This document shows positions 5,093-5,143 of a DNA stretch of 5,143 nucleotides, in pieces; position 1 is the first letter of the stretch, and each line of letters begins with the position of its first letter. Position numbers and translations under genes: made by a program. The DNA comes from Ignavibacteriota bacterium. GTDB lineage: Bacteria; Bacteroidota; Ignavibacteria; UBA10030; SZUA-254. Under the pieces are notes generated by a model that worked only from the letters and a program-made list of their open reading frames with translations, made no database searches and was not told the origin of the DNA. Location: positions 1 to 5,143 of the forward strand of contig JACPVN010000127.1 of the NCBI GenBank assembly GCA_016191715.1. Reading direction: 5' to 3'.

Positions 5093-5143
5093 TTATGCAA
5101 CAACGACATTAGCAAAGTCAAGAACTTCTACTTGTTTCATTCC
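5093..5143 (-). CDS. Partial reading frame at the window edge (C-terminal end only)
   Basis: A frame open from the right edge ends GMKQVEVLDFANVVVA followed by TAA at 5095-5093, 35 bases before the 50-aa ORF. It is probably the tail of a gene lying beyond the window. An ATG within it could also start a 15-aa peptide, which is less likely. Too short to identify. Confidence 0.3.
   Translation of the reverse strand, partial: GMKQVEVLDFANVVVA

Overview
All convincing genes in this window lie on the minus strand, so the window reads right to left. The sequence is AT-rich with short intergenic gaps. A REP-associated tyrosine transposase carrying GTAG-headed palindromes, and a second dispersed palindrome (ATTCCGAA-loop-TTCGGAAT), suggest an environmental Gram-negative bacterium. 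The Bacteroidota/Chlorobiota/Ignavibacteriota side is my guess. No rRNA, tRNA or housekeeping gene is present to settle the lineage.

Right edge (about 4678-5143): the end of a truncated reading frame, a 50-aa ORF (4905-5057), and a 76-aa Cys-rich ORF (4678-4908). The last two overlap by four bases (ATGA), which suggests a translationally coupled pair of small genes of unknown function.

Gap 4278-4677: this is not empty. The minus strand of 4428-4606 folds on paper into a structured RNA: a cUUCGg tetraloop hairpin, a closing helix, an asymmetric bulge, a long GC-rich apical hairpin, and a terminator-like hairpin ending in eight U. The closing helix and the terminator share bases and cannot form together. 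The element could be a free small RNA or an attenuator-type leader of the next operon. A REP-like palindrome (4368-4388) and a hairpin abutting the next start codon (4278-4301) follow.

Centre (763-4277): a two-gene restriction-modification system. The first protein (682 aa) carries an N-terminal PD-(D/E)XK nuclease of the type I R-subunit N-terminal kind, fused to a gamma-type N6-adenine DNA methyltransferase. The second is a two-TRD specificity subunit whose start overlaps the end of the first gene. No helicase/translocase is present, so the system resembles BcgI-like type IIB (RM + S) organisation more than classical type I.

Left (3-706): a complete Y1/HUH transposase of the RAYT family. 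Its reading frame contains four GTAG-headed REP-like palindromes in two sequence classes and both orientations, all read through in frame, plus a 15-bp tandem expansion. A perfect 13-bp inverted repeat brackets its promoter and start codon.
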